The notes under the pieces are model-generated. The model was not told the DNA's origin. It saw only the letters and a list, made by a program, of their open reading frames with translations, and made no database searches. Source: Rhodocollybia butyracea (lineage: Eukaryota > Basidiomycota > Agaricomycetes > Agaricales > Omphalotaceae). Taken from it: a stretch of 64,000 nt of DNA. The position numbers and the translations under genes are program-made. The stretch spans positions 101,183 to 165,182 of the forward strand of contig JADNRY010000138.1 in the NCBI GenBank assembly GCA_015501585.1, in the 5' to 3' direction. Below are positions 13,601 to 25,417 of the stretch, piece after piece (positions within the stretch are counted from its first letter, which is position 1; every line of letters starts with the position of its first letter).

Positions 13601-14698
13601 GCATGGAATGCTCAGAAAGGGCAACCCGTGGGAAGCCCCTTAAAGGGTCACAATGACTGGGTAAGGTCAGTTGCATTCTCACCAGATAGTAGAAGAATTG
13701 TGTCTGGATCTGATGACCAGTCTGTGCGCGTGTGGGATGCAGAAAATGGAAATGCAGTAGGAAAACCCATCAAGGTCCCTGACTGGATAAGTTCTGTTGC
13801 ATTTTCTGCAGATGGGAAGAGAATTGTGTCTAATTTATTTGACAACTCAACACGGGTATGGGATGTAGAAACTGGGAAGTTAGTGGGAAAGTTTCTGAAA
13901 CGGTACACATACACCCGTAGTATTAAATCAGTTACATTCTCACCAGATGGAAACAGGTGTGCATCTGCTTCTGAGGACTTCTCAATACGGGTTTGGGATA
14001 CAGTTAGTGGGCAAGTGGTGGGAAACCCTCTTGTTGGTCATACTGCGGGAATTTCCTCATTGGCATTTTCCCCAGATAGCCAAAAGATTGTGTCTGGATC
14101 TCATGACTGTTCTATACTGGTCTGGGATATAGAGAAAGGGGCAGCAACGGGAAGACCGCTGGTAGGGCACACAGATTCTGTAAAGTCAGCTGCGTTCTCA
14201 CCAGATGGCAGATGGATTGTATCTGGCTCCCGTGACAAATCTGTGCGGCTTTGGGATACTGAAAGTGGCAAAGAAATGGGGGAGGCCATGAGAGGTCACA
14301 CCTCTGGAGTCAATTCAGTTGCATTCTCTCCAGATGGAAGAAGAATTGTATCTGGCTCTAGTGACATGTCAATTCGTGTCTGGAATGCTGAGAACAGCAA
14401 GGGTATAGAAGAGCACCTAGAGGAACGGATACCTCCATACTTCTGCTTCCACCACTATCATCACTCTCAACTCCCTTTCACAACTTTCCACATCAACACT
14501 GAGGGTTGGCTTTGTGGCGCAGACCCTTCTTGTGGCTCGAACTCTGCACTTCTACTGTGGATTCCCCCTGAATATAGGCAATCACTTATTGTACCACCCA
14601 TGCAGTTGTTAATATCAACTACCGGACAAACTACTTTAGATTTGCATAACTTTGTACATGGTGTTGAGTGGGCCAGATGTTATGCAGAAGGTGAGTAA
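10660..14698 (+). pseudogene. NACHT-WD40 STAND (NLR-like) gene 2, 14 WD repeats, 5-bp deletion
   Basis: Second NLR-like gene, divergent from genes 1 and 3 and on the opposite strand. The frame is open from an acceptor after CTGACTTACTCCAG at 10659. CLPNTRQKILKEISDWAW precedes the NACHT domain, Walker A is GEAGTGKSAI (about 10833-10862) and Walker B is VAIILDALDESG. The NACHT/linker exon reaches about 12251. An intron of roughly 40 bp starting GTAGGT then leads to the second exon, open in the frame of the ATG at 12295. It holds 14 WD40 repeats of 42 or so residues, enough for two seven-bladed propellers, the first near 12620 and the last near 14370. Repeat seven has lost five bases at about 13424-13427 (GCATTCTGATGG instead of a SVAFSPDG-coding stretch), which shifts frame and makes TGA. 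The frame resumes from 13418 and ends at 14698. Apart from that deletion the gene looks functional. Confidence 0.85.
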
Positions 14699-15514
14699 AA
14701 TGGTGGGTACATAAGCCAGTAATACAAATCATTGTGAAAGCCAGAAAACCAACTTCCTGTAGGATGTGTCACACCCTGGCCATCATCTGTTAAAGCTACT
14801 CCTAATCAAGTATTATATATCCTGCTTGGGCATTTGCCTCCTTTCTTCTGGCTTTTGGCCTATATTATTTTCTTACTGTGTCGTAGCGATTAACAGTGTT
14901 GGAGTTTGTCATCTATCATCTTCATTATACTTACTATGGAACAGTCTTCTCACTTGCTACTATCTATGGAACATTCTCTTGGTGTAACTACTGGTATGTG
15001 AACTAGTTGTACTATCTTTATCCTGCCCACTTGCCATTGCTTTATTATCATGCTATGATCTAGTCTTGCTTGTTTATCTTGCGCTATGTTCTACTCTTGT
15101 CCTCTAGCTTACTCTCATTCCATCTCTGAACACTTCACATGTTGTACTTATTATTATTAGCCTACTGGATTTGTATTCAAGCTCTGTATGTACTTGTGGA
15201 ATATCAAGTTGTGTCTCTGTTAGTGTCTGCATCCTTTCTCTCCCCTGCACCTGTGTTGCCAAGGCCTTACTGAAGTGCCAAGTGCACTGTCTCTCTTATC
15301 AATCAATTTCTAATAAACAGCCTTACAGAAATAAGTAGATTTATTTTGTTCCACCACAACTGAGGGACACTACTGGCATTATCCAACACGCTTTTAATAA
15401 TTATTAACTTGTTATAACAAGTCTAGAGATTTTACAATTATTTCTTGCTATTATCAAGTGTACATAATGACAGGTGCCACATAATTAAATGCCCATCAGG
15501 GATTCTCATGTGCG

Positions 15515-15604
15515 TATGGCAGAGTGGTTCTGCTGCTGTCAACGGGTGTCAACGGGATCACGAAGGTGTGATCAGCAGGTTGGTAGTTCAATCCTTACTG
15601 GTAA
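15515..15604 (+). other. tRNA-like segment, possible SINE head
   Basis: TGGCAGAGTGGT resembles a polymerase III A box, and GTAGTTCAATCC about 70 bases downstream resembles a B box. A perfect 6-bp hairpin, GATCAC with GTGATC, lies between them. A direct duplication of GTGTCAACGGG interrupts the body. I could not fold a full cloverleaf and the acceptor stem does not pair, so this is at best a degenerate tRNA or a tRNA-derived SINE fragment. Confidence 0.2.
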
Positions 15605-15623
15605 CATTTTGTTATTCTTTTTT

Positions 15624-15702
15624 ATTAGGTTAGGTTAGGTTAGGATTAGGGGTTTGCGCCGCCGCGGGGGGCTCGCGCGAAAGTTAGAGGTTAGGGTTGG
15701 GG
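15624..15702 (+). repeat. Interstitial telomere-like tract (TTAGG units)
   Basis: Several consecutive TTAGGT units run into ATTAGGGG, followed by a G+C-rich block (GCCGCGGGGGGCTCGCGCG) and then GTTAGAGGTTAGGGTTGGGG. It resembles the TTAGGG repeat of most fungi but is degenerate. Confidence 0.6.
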
Positions 15703-16876
15703 ATATTTTGACAGCGTAAACGAGGCTTTAGCGTGCCTGCCGGATTAATGATTACAATATGATAATTATAAACCTGTCTTATTATAACAATAAAAAATCA
15801 TACAAGCTAATACCTACTAATAGCAAGTAGATAATTATTATATCTGTGTCCTGAGCTCCAACTGGAAGGAAAAACAATTAATTTGGTTGTCTTGCACTGA
15901 TATCGATTGTCTGAACCTACTGGATACATGTAGCGAGTTCATCAAGTAGAGACCCGCCAAGAGCAGCAGAAAGAATCGCTTCAATGGTCAGACCCAGTGA
16001 AAATCGCGTCGATTGAGTTGGTTGAAATTGAATGATATCGATTGGCCATTCACACAGTGGAGGTGAGCGCCCAAGCTTGACTCTTTTGTTCAATCCTCGA
16101 TTGAAAAACCCGCGTGCATGAACAGTGATGCCAGTAATACGACGCAAGTAGTCTCCCGGGCTCCCCTATGCATAGCAAAGCTTGTTAGTCATATATAGTA
16201 TTTAGCAGGGACAAGGGGAGGAGAAGAAGAAAAGGACATGTAGTGTCACGGATGAGTTTAACTTGGTAAATTGGACAGGGCATCCATAGAAGTCACTGTA
16301 TACATAGGAAGCGCACCGCAGCTGATTCATAAGTTATCATACTCTTTTTCACGCGGTTTACTTTTTCAGCTTCGAACTCACCGCCTTTTCCAAAGAACCC
16401 ACGCTAAAATGAATAAGCGCACCACACCACTTGAATGTGTATATTTTTGCCAAATCTTACCCCCAAAAGTCACATTTTCTAACTGTTAACCAATTGGTAA
16501 CATAACTCTCAAGCAATAAGTTAGTAAGACCCAATACAAGACTAAGAAAAACAGTAAACCACTCATAACATATACATACAACTGCCATGTAACAAGTCTG
16601 AACAGTCAGTCCTAATACAATGCACTACAAGTGATCTGTTTAAGGCCTGTTTCAGCAGGTGACCATGAACTGCTAGCAGTTAAACCCAGGAAGCACAGTG
16701 TAAAGTAGCCTGGAGCATGTACTTGAATGTTTTATAGTATTTTCTTATATTGTTTCATTGTCTACACATCATGCAAGTGCAGTTTAAATCAGTTTAAACC
16801 AGTCTGCACCAGTTTAAATTTGCACTGATTTAAACTGCATGAACCATGATGAATTTGACCAGTGAACCAGTGCAAT

Positions 16877-17242
16877 TGTAACGCCTCCGCCTCTCCATAA
16901 TCACCACTGACCGTATCCGGCGATATGGTCATCCTAGACGCCGCCGATAGACCAAACGGTCTATCTTATCATTCTATTTATTATTAATTATATAATAAAT
17001 CCGTTACTGTAAGTATTGTACAATTACTTAAGAGTCTAGTTAGTCTTTTACACTGTCATACACACAATAGTATCCTATTTGTTGTGTTCACCGGTGTTAT
17101 TAAGGACTTTGCCCATAGGGCGCGTTATACTTTTTTGAACATCAAAAAATTACTATTGTGTGAATAACACAAAGCTATTAGTTTAACAAGCTAAAAACAG
17201 TTATACTACCAAGTATAACAACCATTATTCCAACTCGCTACA
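16877..17242 (+). repeat. LTR of the TGTAACG gypsy-type family (copy A)
   Basis: It runs from TGTAACGCC to GCTACA, giving TG...CA ends and a 366-bp length equal to the inverted copy at 40188-40553. The 3' boundary is inferred from the CA dinucleotide, not from a primer-binding site. Confidence 0.65.
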
Positions 17243-17297
17243 CAATCTATACAAACCCGCTCCATTTTTCCTTGCCGCTATATCATTCACTGTCCCT

Positions 17298-19444
17298 ATG
17301 ACCTCTCGAAATCAATCAGAGAAGTCATATCAGAGTGTGCGCGATTGCGCACTTTCCATTTGTGGTGACGTGTCACCACACTCAATCTATTCAGTCGCAT
17401 CAGTGACTCATTCGGTGCGTGCATCTGAAGGACGGCACTACAGGCAGGACAAGAGTCCACCTAATGAACAGTCTATGACTATTTGTAAGAAACGGCCCAC
17501 CCGAGAGGGTTTAAGTGAGATTTCTTCTGCGCTATGAGATGTAGTGGCATCACTCGACAAGAGTACACAAGTACTCAATTGTATTCTCAATATAACTGAG
17601 AAATGGGATGCATCTAGCATCCGATCTAATGAAGAAAGATCTTCTTCATCGAGAAACAGCAATAGAATCACTATTGCTGCACCCACACCGAGACGGCCTG
17701 CCGTCACACCACCGGTATTGCACAACGCAACACCATATATTCATACCGAGACAAACAACTCGGTACGCCAATGGCGTGAGACTGTGCCCAAGGCACCATC
17801 AGTCCAACAATCACTGTTGGAAAAACAGTATTCACAAGGGATGACCAAGTCACTCTGTCATGTTCCTGTATTCCGACAGGAATATGCACCAGTGTCAGTA
17901 ACTACACCGACACCCATCAACACATCCCGCAGGAGACAGATTCCCAATGCAGAGGCAGCGTCTCTGACACTGCGAGGTCCCAGGCCATTACCTGTGACCA
18001 AATCTCGCTCACCCCAAAGTGCAGTGAACATTAACAATGAACTGAAGTTACCTTGTAACTTCAATCAGGTAGTAGCGATACCACCACAGGAAAGTACAAT
18101 GTACTTACCTACTGCAAGGGCGCCAGTGGTACCCAATATTATTATTACACCTCCAGTAGTTGTACTGAACACTACTGGAAATCACTCCAGTATGGGACCG
18201 CAACATGGTACCCTTCCGGTAGTTCCTACTACCATATCCATTGCCCCGGTGACACAAAGTGTTGCCCCTCCGGTAGTACACACTACCGTAAGACTGCCCA
18301 AATTGCCGCCCAGCAATGCGCCAGAGCCAAGTTCAATGCCAGTACCAAGGGTATCGACCGAGTTGCAACCACAGCCGCTTCCGTTGGGAGTAGCTAAAGA
18401 TTGGGTGAGTCACATAGCGGTTCAACGCCAACATAATGCCAGTCTCCAAGATTTCGGATTTGCGCCATCTGGGCTTCCCGACCAAATGGTGGGATATAAT
18501 GTTGACAGAATACCTGTTGACAAATTGACTACTCCCAGAGAAATCTGGGATCGATTTTACATCCCACCTGCCGAGTCCTTTCCAGGACCAAGCAACAATG
18601 CCAGAGCAAAAGCTCCTAGCAAAAATCCCGTGAAGGGGGGAGGAAGCATAAGAGTGCTAAATCCAAAGGCCGCAAACGCAGCCCGTGGTCAGATGAATCA
18701 TCAGACCCAAGTGACACCGAGTCAAATACTGACTCATTGTCTAATGCCTCTTGGCTAGACAAATTTGCAACCCGCAAGGGTAAAATTACTAAAAATGAGC
18801 AGCGTAAATTACTGCGCTCACTTGCATCTAAGATGCAAGAAACAACAGGTGATGACAAAGGTCATTCCCGATGGAAACACAAGGTACACAAAGTGTACCG
18901 TAAACAAATTTGAGATAAGGTAGGGAATCCTATCCCTCCCATTGAGAGCTGTAAAGCTCTTAAAGTTCCATCTCCGGATGTCGATGTCTTTGAGAGGTGG
19001 CTAATGTCACTTCTCCAATGGATGGTAGTCAACCGCATATGCGGTGATGAATATGATGCTACACGGACCACCGTGCTTGGTATGTTTCTCCAGGGCAAAG
19101 CCCTTGACTGGTACAACAATGACGTCGCTGGTATACACCATGCTGTCCTGAAGTGGACATTTGAAGGCACCATTATTGGTGTCTTCAATCGTTGCATCCA
19201 AGCAACAACTATTCATCAAGCTGCACGGCAGTTTGACCTTATTGAGTACTCACCCGATATGGGTGTGAGGGAGTATTATTCCTCACTTCCACAATGGGCA
19301 TCATGGATGCTCCAAACACTGGATGATGCAACAATGCGGAAACAGTTCATTGAGGGATTACCCTTGAATATTATCAGGCAACTCACAAACAAGGGGATTG
19401 TTCCGGAGTATGCCAAATTAGAAGTGATGGTCAGAGCCATCACA
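17298..19444 (+). pseudogene. Retrotransposon gag (copy A)
   Basis: The protein starts MTSRNQSEKSY and is rich in Ser, Pro and Thr for about 480 residues. It then enters a retrotransposon-gag domain with GMFLQGKALDWYNND, the core motif of that family, in the 19004-19487 segment. TGA at 17535-17537 breaks the frame where the inverted copy C has CGA, a C-to-T change. The proline-rich part (17544-18758) and the gag-domain part are in different frames, joined by a frameshift near 18760-18950. The frame runs into foreign sequence after about 19444. No zinc knuckle is present in what remains. Confidence 0.75.
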
Positions 19445-19656
19445 CTATTTGGGTATTTACATGTAGGTATGCGAAAGGTGCTATAAAACAACCTAACAAA
19501 AACACTACTGCACCTAACCAGACTATTGATATGTAAGGGAGAGAGGGCGGGTTGTCAGAGATTCCCCGAGGGAAAGTCTTGTAATATTGGATATACGTGC
19601 GCGACTGCTCCAGGTTCAAGACTGTAGCGCTAACGTGGGTAACTAAGCTTAGACAA
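19445..19656 (+). mobile_element. 3' internal end, polypurine tract and LTR start of a second LTR family
   Basis: This block recurs at about 36821-37040 with few differences. It contains AAGGGAGAGAGGGCGGGT, a good polypurine tract, directly followed by TGTCAGAGATTCCC at 19553, the expected TG start of a 3' LTR. The LTR is cut after about 100 bp where the homology with 36821-37040 stops. Confidence 0.55.
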
Positions 19657-19703
19657 ACAAAAGGTCTGGATGTCTACCACAAGCTATTGTCCTTAGGAAA
19701 AGA

Positions 19704-22700
19704 GTGTACACAGTTTGTGTGTTCAGTTTTGTCATTTCTTAATTGGGTAGTGAAAACAGCTTTGACCTCATCCACTGCAAAATATTTGTCATTTTTCAAA
19801 TAAGTAATGAAATCAGCTTTGACCTCATCCACTGCAAATTTGTCACTTCTCAATTAGGCAATGAAAACAGCTTTGGCCTCATCCACTGCAAAAGTTTTGA
19901 AATTCCTAATTAAGAAATAAAAGTCTATTGAAATAAAATTGCCTAATATAGTAATTTATAAAAATTTCCAAATGTATCTAACTCTATTAAAAAAAACATA
20001 AAACCGGTTAAGGTGTTTGAAAATTGCCTTATTTGGAAATAAAAACAGCTTTGACCTCATCCACTGCAAAAATGGAAAAATTTCCTAATTTAGTAATTTT
20101 TAAATTGGCTTGGGTCATGACTTAGGCCAGGTAGGTCATGACTAGGTCAGGTAGGTCATGACCTAGGTCAAGTAGGTCATGACCTAGTTCACCCAGGTCA
20201 TAACCTAGGTCAAGTAGGTCATGACCTAGTTCACCCAGGTCATGACCTAGGTCAGGTAGGTCATGACCTAAAAAAGTAGGTCATGACCTGAATCAGCTAG
20301 GTCAGGTAAGTCACATTCTTGCCTGACAACCCAGAACAGGGCACTGTGACTTAGCTTGATCTTGTCATAATCTACAGATATGTAAAAAATCCCAATAATC
20401 CCAATATGTTACTACACATTTCTTGTCATGATTCTATGATATTTCATTCTTGCTTATATTCTCTATCTCACCATCCTCCACTCTCACCCTTCACCTCTTA
20501 AACTAACTATATATCCCCCTCCTAGACCATAACCTCCTCCTCCTAGACTATACCCTCCCCCTCCTAGACCATCCCCTCCCTCACCTAGACCATGCCCTCC
20601 CTCACCTAGACCATGCCCTGCCCCACCTAGGCCATATCCTATCTCACCCCAGGCCATGACCTACCAACCCCAGGAAAAGACCAACCTGACCTAGGTCATG
20701 TCCAATTTTTTAGGTCATGACCTAATTCCCAGGTCATGCACTTCAGGCAACCACATATTTGGTCTTATTAGTCTACACTTTTGTTACATTGACCTTACTA
20801 AAAAGACCCAAAAACCTAGGCAAAACCCGGGCAGCTAGGTCATGACCTTGGGATTTAGGTCATGACCCAGTTCAGTCACCCACATATTTGGTCTTATTAG
20901 TCTACACTTTTGTTACATTGAGCTTACTAAAAAGACCCAAAAACCTAGGCAAAACCCAGGCAGCTAGGTCATGACCTTGGGATTTAGGTCATGACCTGGG
21001 AATTAGGTCATGACCTGGGAATTAGGTCATGACCTAAAAAATTGGTCATGACCTAGGTCAGGTTGGTCTTTTTCTGGGGTTGGTAGGTCATGGCCTGGGG
21101 TGAGATATAGGATATGGCCTAGGTGGGGCAGGGCATGGTCTAGGTGAGGGAGGGCATGGTCTAGGTGAGGGAGGGCATGGTCTAGATGAGGGAGGGTATG
21201 GTCTACTAAGGAGGAGGAGGGTATAGTCTGGGAGGAGGAGGGTATGGTCTAGGAGGGGGAGATATAGTCTAAGAGGTGTAGGGTGAGAGTGGAGGATGGT
21301 GAGATAGAGAATATAAGCAAGAATGAAATATCATAGAATAATGACTTGAAATTTTTAGAAACATATTGGGATTTTTTACATATCTGTAGATTATGACAAG
21401 ATTAAGCTAAGTCACAGTGCCCTGTTCTGGGTGGTCAGGGAAGCATGGGACTTACCTGACCTAGCTGATTTAGGTCATGACCTACTTTTTTAGGTCATGA
21501 CCTGGGTGAACTAGGTCATGACCTACCTGAACTAGGTCATGACCTACCTGACCTAGGTCATGACCTACCTAGCCCAGGTCATGACCTAGCTAACCTAGGT
21601 CATGACCTGCCTAGCCTAGGTCATGACCCAGGCCAATTTAAAAATTACTAAATTAGGAAATTTTTCAATTTTTGCAGTGGATGAGGTCAAAGCTGTTTTT
21701 ATTACCATATAAGGCAATTTTCAAACACCTTAACCGGTTTTATGTTTTTTTAATAAAGTTAGATATATTTGAAAATTTTTATAAATTACTATATTAGGCA
21801 ATTTTAGTTCAATAGACTTTTATTTCTTAATTAGGCAATTTCAAAACTTTTGCAGTGGATGAGGCCAAAGCTGTTTCCATTGCCTAATTGAGAAGTGACA
21901 AATTTGCAGTGGATGAGGTCAAAGCTGATTTCATTACTTATTTGAAAAATGACAAATCTTTTGCAGTGGATGAGGTCAAAGCTGTTTTCACTACCTAATT
22001 AAGAAATGACAAAACTGAACACACAAACTATGTACACCAGGTAGGTCATGACTAGGTCAAGTAGGTCATGACCTAGTTCACCCAGGTCATGACCTAGACC
22101 AGATAGGTCATGACCTAGTTCACCCAGGTCATGACCTAGACCAGAGAGGTCATGACCTAGTTCACCCAGGTCATGACCTAGACCAGAGAGGTCATGACCT
22201 AGTTCACCCAGGTCATGACCTAGACCAGGTAGGTCATGACCTAAAAAGTAGGTCATGACCTAAATCGGCTAGGTCAGGTAAGTCCCATGCTTCCCTGACC
22301 ACCCAGAACAGGGCACTGTGACTTAGCTTAATCTTGTCATAATCTACAGATATGTAAAAAATCCCCATATGTTTCTAAAAATTTCAAGTCATTATTCTAT
22401 GATATTTCATTCTTGTTTATATTCTCTATCTCACCATCCTCCACTCTCATCCTACACCTCTTAGACCATACCCTCCTCCTCCTAGACCATACCCTCCCTC
22501 ACCTAGACCATGCCCTGCCCCACCTAGACCATGCCCTGCCCTACCTAGGCCATATCCTATCTCACCTCACCCCAGGCCATGACCTAATGCCCAGGTCATG
22601 ACCTAAATCCCAAGGTCATGACCTAGCTGCCCGGGTTTTGCCTAGGTTTTTGAGTCTTTTTAGTAAGCTCAATGTAACAAAAGTGTAGACTAATAAGACC

Positions 22701-22853
22701 AAATATGTGGGTGACTGAACTGGGTCATGACCTAAATCCCAAGGTCATGACCTAGCTGCCCGGGTTTTGCCTAGGTTTTTGGGTCTTTTTAGTAAGGTCA
22801 ATGTAACAAAAGTGCAGACTAATAAGACCAAATATGTGGGTGACTGAACTGGA
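19704..22853. repeat. Large foldback cluster of AGGTCATGACCT palindromes
   Basis: Sequence from 19704 (GTGTACACAGTTTGTG) inward is the inverse of sequence ending at 22037. The two arms of roughly 1 kb each include four outer units containing CAGCTTTGACCTCATCC, then arrays of AGGTCATGACCT, then CCTCCTCCTAGACC-type short repeats, converging near 20.8-20.95 kb. A third arm copy, in the left-arm orientation, runs from 22038 to 22853. The 12-mer is itself a perfect palindrome and occurs several dozen times. No transposase gene lies inside. No target-site duplication was identified. Confidence 0.85.
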
Positions 22854-23116
22854 ATATCACTACAGCCAGCTTGACACTGGTGATTCCGACGAAGACCTCC
22901 ATGTGTCTTGCCGCAATATCTCCAGCACACGCTACATTCAATAGGCTTTGTGGACATGGTAGCAATGTGGTAGCAAGTTGCAATGTGCGTCGGATATTCT
23001 GTTTGTGCATTGTGTCGTCTATTTCATATGCACATTTCATTGGATATTCCGCATTTGATGTTTCAAGTCTAAAAAATATGATCACTTTCTCTTTTCTTCC
23101 AACCTTGTTCATAAAA

Positions 23117-25140
23117 ATGGGTTCAAAAGGAAGGAAGCCATTCACACAGGATACCGATATTGAAAATAAGGAACCATCAAGAAAGCACAAGCATACTGCA
23201 AAGCAAGCTGACTTGGGTAAGTTCTTTAAAACATTTTTCTTATGACACTGAAGTGTCCACTAGACAGCTTGGAGAAGGATAAATTGCTTGAGAAGCTTCA
23301 GCAACAGGTTAAGCAGCTGGATAAACAGACTCAGTCACAGAAAAAAACTCTCAAAAACTCTCAAGGTATGGCATAGTGATTCTGTTTTTTTTAAAAGTTT
23401 ATGGGTACTTTCAGAAAAGGAAAAGCAGTATGAACAGAAGAAGGCAAAACTTGATGAAGAGTATGAAGATATATTTGGATGTCCAGCGCCCGAAAGTGAA
23501 GAGGACTACAAGCCAGAAAACAACAAACCATCTGGCAACAGTGATGAAGAAATGGAATCTGCAGGGTTCGGCACACCACATTTCCCTAGTTTGGTATGCT
23601 TTTCTTCTTTATTCTATGCATTATAGATGATATATGTAGTTTGGATAGGTGCGTATTGTTACTACTATCACCCAGTCTCCAACACACCCAGTACCACACA
23701 AAAGTTGTACCAAGACACCCACCACAAAGATGGCTTTGAATTTCACGGGCCCACTCCCAACTCTGTCTTGCGCACAACCTCAAGTTGAAGCCACTGTTGC
23801 TGCTTATTCAAAACCTTCCCAGTCAAACAGCTCGCCTGGACCAAACAAACACAGCGGTGACAGCGAGCCCGGAACACCACCACCCAAAGTGCGGCTGGAC
23901 ACAGATGGCAAGGCGCTAGCACACTACTTGGGGATCACAAAGAAAATACTGGCTTCTAGTCTTTGCGGTTATGAATCTCTCATTATTCATGGTAACATGT
24001 TTCCATCTAGTGACATTCAGATAGGGTGGGCAAATGAGATTTGGGAGATGTATTGTGGGAATTATATCCCAGAAGGCGAGCGACCTATTGAGCTAACAGA
24101 GGAGATGTCAACGATGGTATGTAACTGGCGCTTCATGAATATCATCCTGACCATTCCATTACTGATGTTCCGCAGAGGAACATGTGTGTGGGCTGCTTCT
24201 CGGACTTGTATTGAGCCTTTGATTCAACCACTGTTCAAATTCAAAATGGGAACTGGAAGAAATACTCTAAAGTACAGCAAGGAGCTCTACCTTATGTTGA
24301 GCACTGACTTTGGCTGGTATTACAAGGTAGGTTTTTCTGAATCCCAATGAAAGCTTAGTACCACCTGCTAACTGTTAACCTTCGTTGCAGAATCCCGTTG
24401 CTAGGACAAGGTATATGCAACACCTGATAATTCTCCAAAGCATCTGCGTAGCTCTTTTCTATGGAGCTCAAGCATATGGTAAACATAAACACTTAAGCTT
24501 CAATCTGATACCTGTTGAAGAATGGCCTTCATATTTACCTTGGTAAGCAAATCCTTTTTATCTGGTAATTCTCTCATTTCGCCTTGGTTTTAAGATTGAA
24601 CACTGCTTAACTCAGTGGAAAGACGGGTATTATACCTCCACCAAGCTCAACGAAAACATCAGCAAACCAGTGTACATGCAACATCTTACCAGAATCGGCA
24701 AATGGATCAGTTTGGACAAGACCGTAACTGAAACGATTTGCCATCAGTGGTTCATTCTCGCGAAGTATGTACATTGATATTTTCAGTGTGTTTTCACCTA
24801 TTAATTCTATTCTAGTCAGCAATTAGGGACTTCGGCAAGGAAAGATGCTGAGACCAAGATGTCAAACAAGGACCGTGTGCAGGCCATCGCCGAGCTTGAA
24901 CTCAACACTTTGGATGCTGAACACAAGGACAGAGAGCTTGGCGATACAGTGGGTACTATGTATAACACTAAAAATTAACTCAAGCTTCCTCCGAAACAGG
25001 GAAATATATCCAACGACTTGGAAGGTGGGGATCACATGGAGAATGAGGGGGAGATGGATGTGGGTAATGGTGGGACGAGTAACAAGCGCAGCCGTCCAGT
25101 AAGTGCTTCTGTGGTAGAACCCAAAAAGAAGAAGCCATAG
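23117..25140 (+). CDS. DUF6532-like protein with coiled coil and basic tail
   Basis: Multi-exon gene of unknown function resembling the DUF6532 family found in agaricomycetes. Exon 1 starts at ATG 23117 (MGSKGRKPFTQDTDIENKEP). Introns with GT-AG signals join a glutamine/lysine-rich coiled coil (LEKLQQQVKQLDKQTQSQKK, then KEKQYEQKKAKLDEEYEDIF). A Pro/Ser linker follows, then the conserved core: ALAHYLGITKKILAS, a fungal RGTCVW segment aligned with the RGSHVR motif I recall for the family, and IEHCLTQWKDGYY. Splices after YYK (about 24327), near 24775 and after GDT (about 24950) fit. The junction near 24541-24596 does not resolve cleanly and may hide a frameshift. The protein ends with VVEPKKKKP, a possible nuclear localisation signal. 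Stop TAG is at 25138-25140. It lies directly beside the foldback cluster. Function unknown. Confidence 0.6.
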
Positions 25141-25417
25141 TTTGTTTATACGTATGCAACTACTGCACCAAATGTCATTTATTCTATTATATTTTGTGTT
25201 CCCTACCGACAACCATACACGGATTGTTAGCAGCAGTATTTAACGACATAAATACTACAATCCTATACTATAGTAGTTTGTACTAATACAATATCAGTAC
25301 TTATTGCTACTGTACTGATCCTGCACATGACAGAGGCTTATATGTAGTGTACAAGGTGTACTGGATCCCTAGTGAAGGTATACAGGCTGTACAGAGCTAT
25401 ACAGTATCATATACCTG

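Larger units (their letters stand above)
14699..16876. other. Intergenic sequence between NLR gene 2 and the gypsy LTR
   Basis: No gene was recognised. A possible last NLR exon follows a GTGAGT donor at 14691 with an acceptor at 14762. There is a tRNA-like segment at about 15515-15604, a telomere-like tract at 15624-15702, and an imperfect hairpin at about 16777-16852 with arms like TGCAGTTTAAATCAGT. Confidence 0.4.
16877..19444 (+). mobile_element. Gypsy-type LTR retroelement copy A (5' LTR and gag only)
   Basis: An LTR beginning TGTAACGCC is followed by a gag gene on the same strand. The same LTR and gag occur inverted at 39456-40553 and in a deleted form at 57302-58574, which confirms a repeat family. 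No protease, reverse transcriptase or integrase follows. At about 19444 the gag ends abruptly and sequence belonging to another element's 3' end begins. Assignment to Ty3/gypsy rests on the gag type only. Confidence 0.75.

Noticed and set aside
20120..22260. AGGTCA inverted half-sites as hormone nuclear-receptor response elements
   Set aside because: Fungi lack that receptor class, and the motif is part of a multi-copy foldback rather than a promoter.
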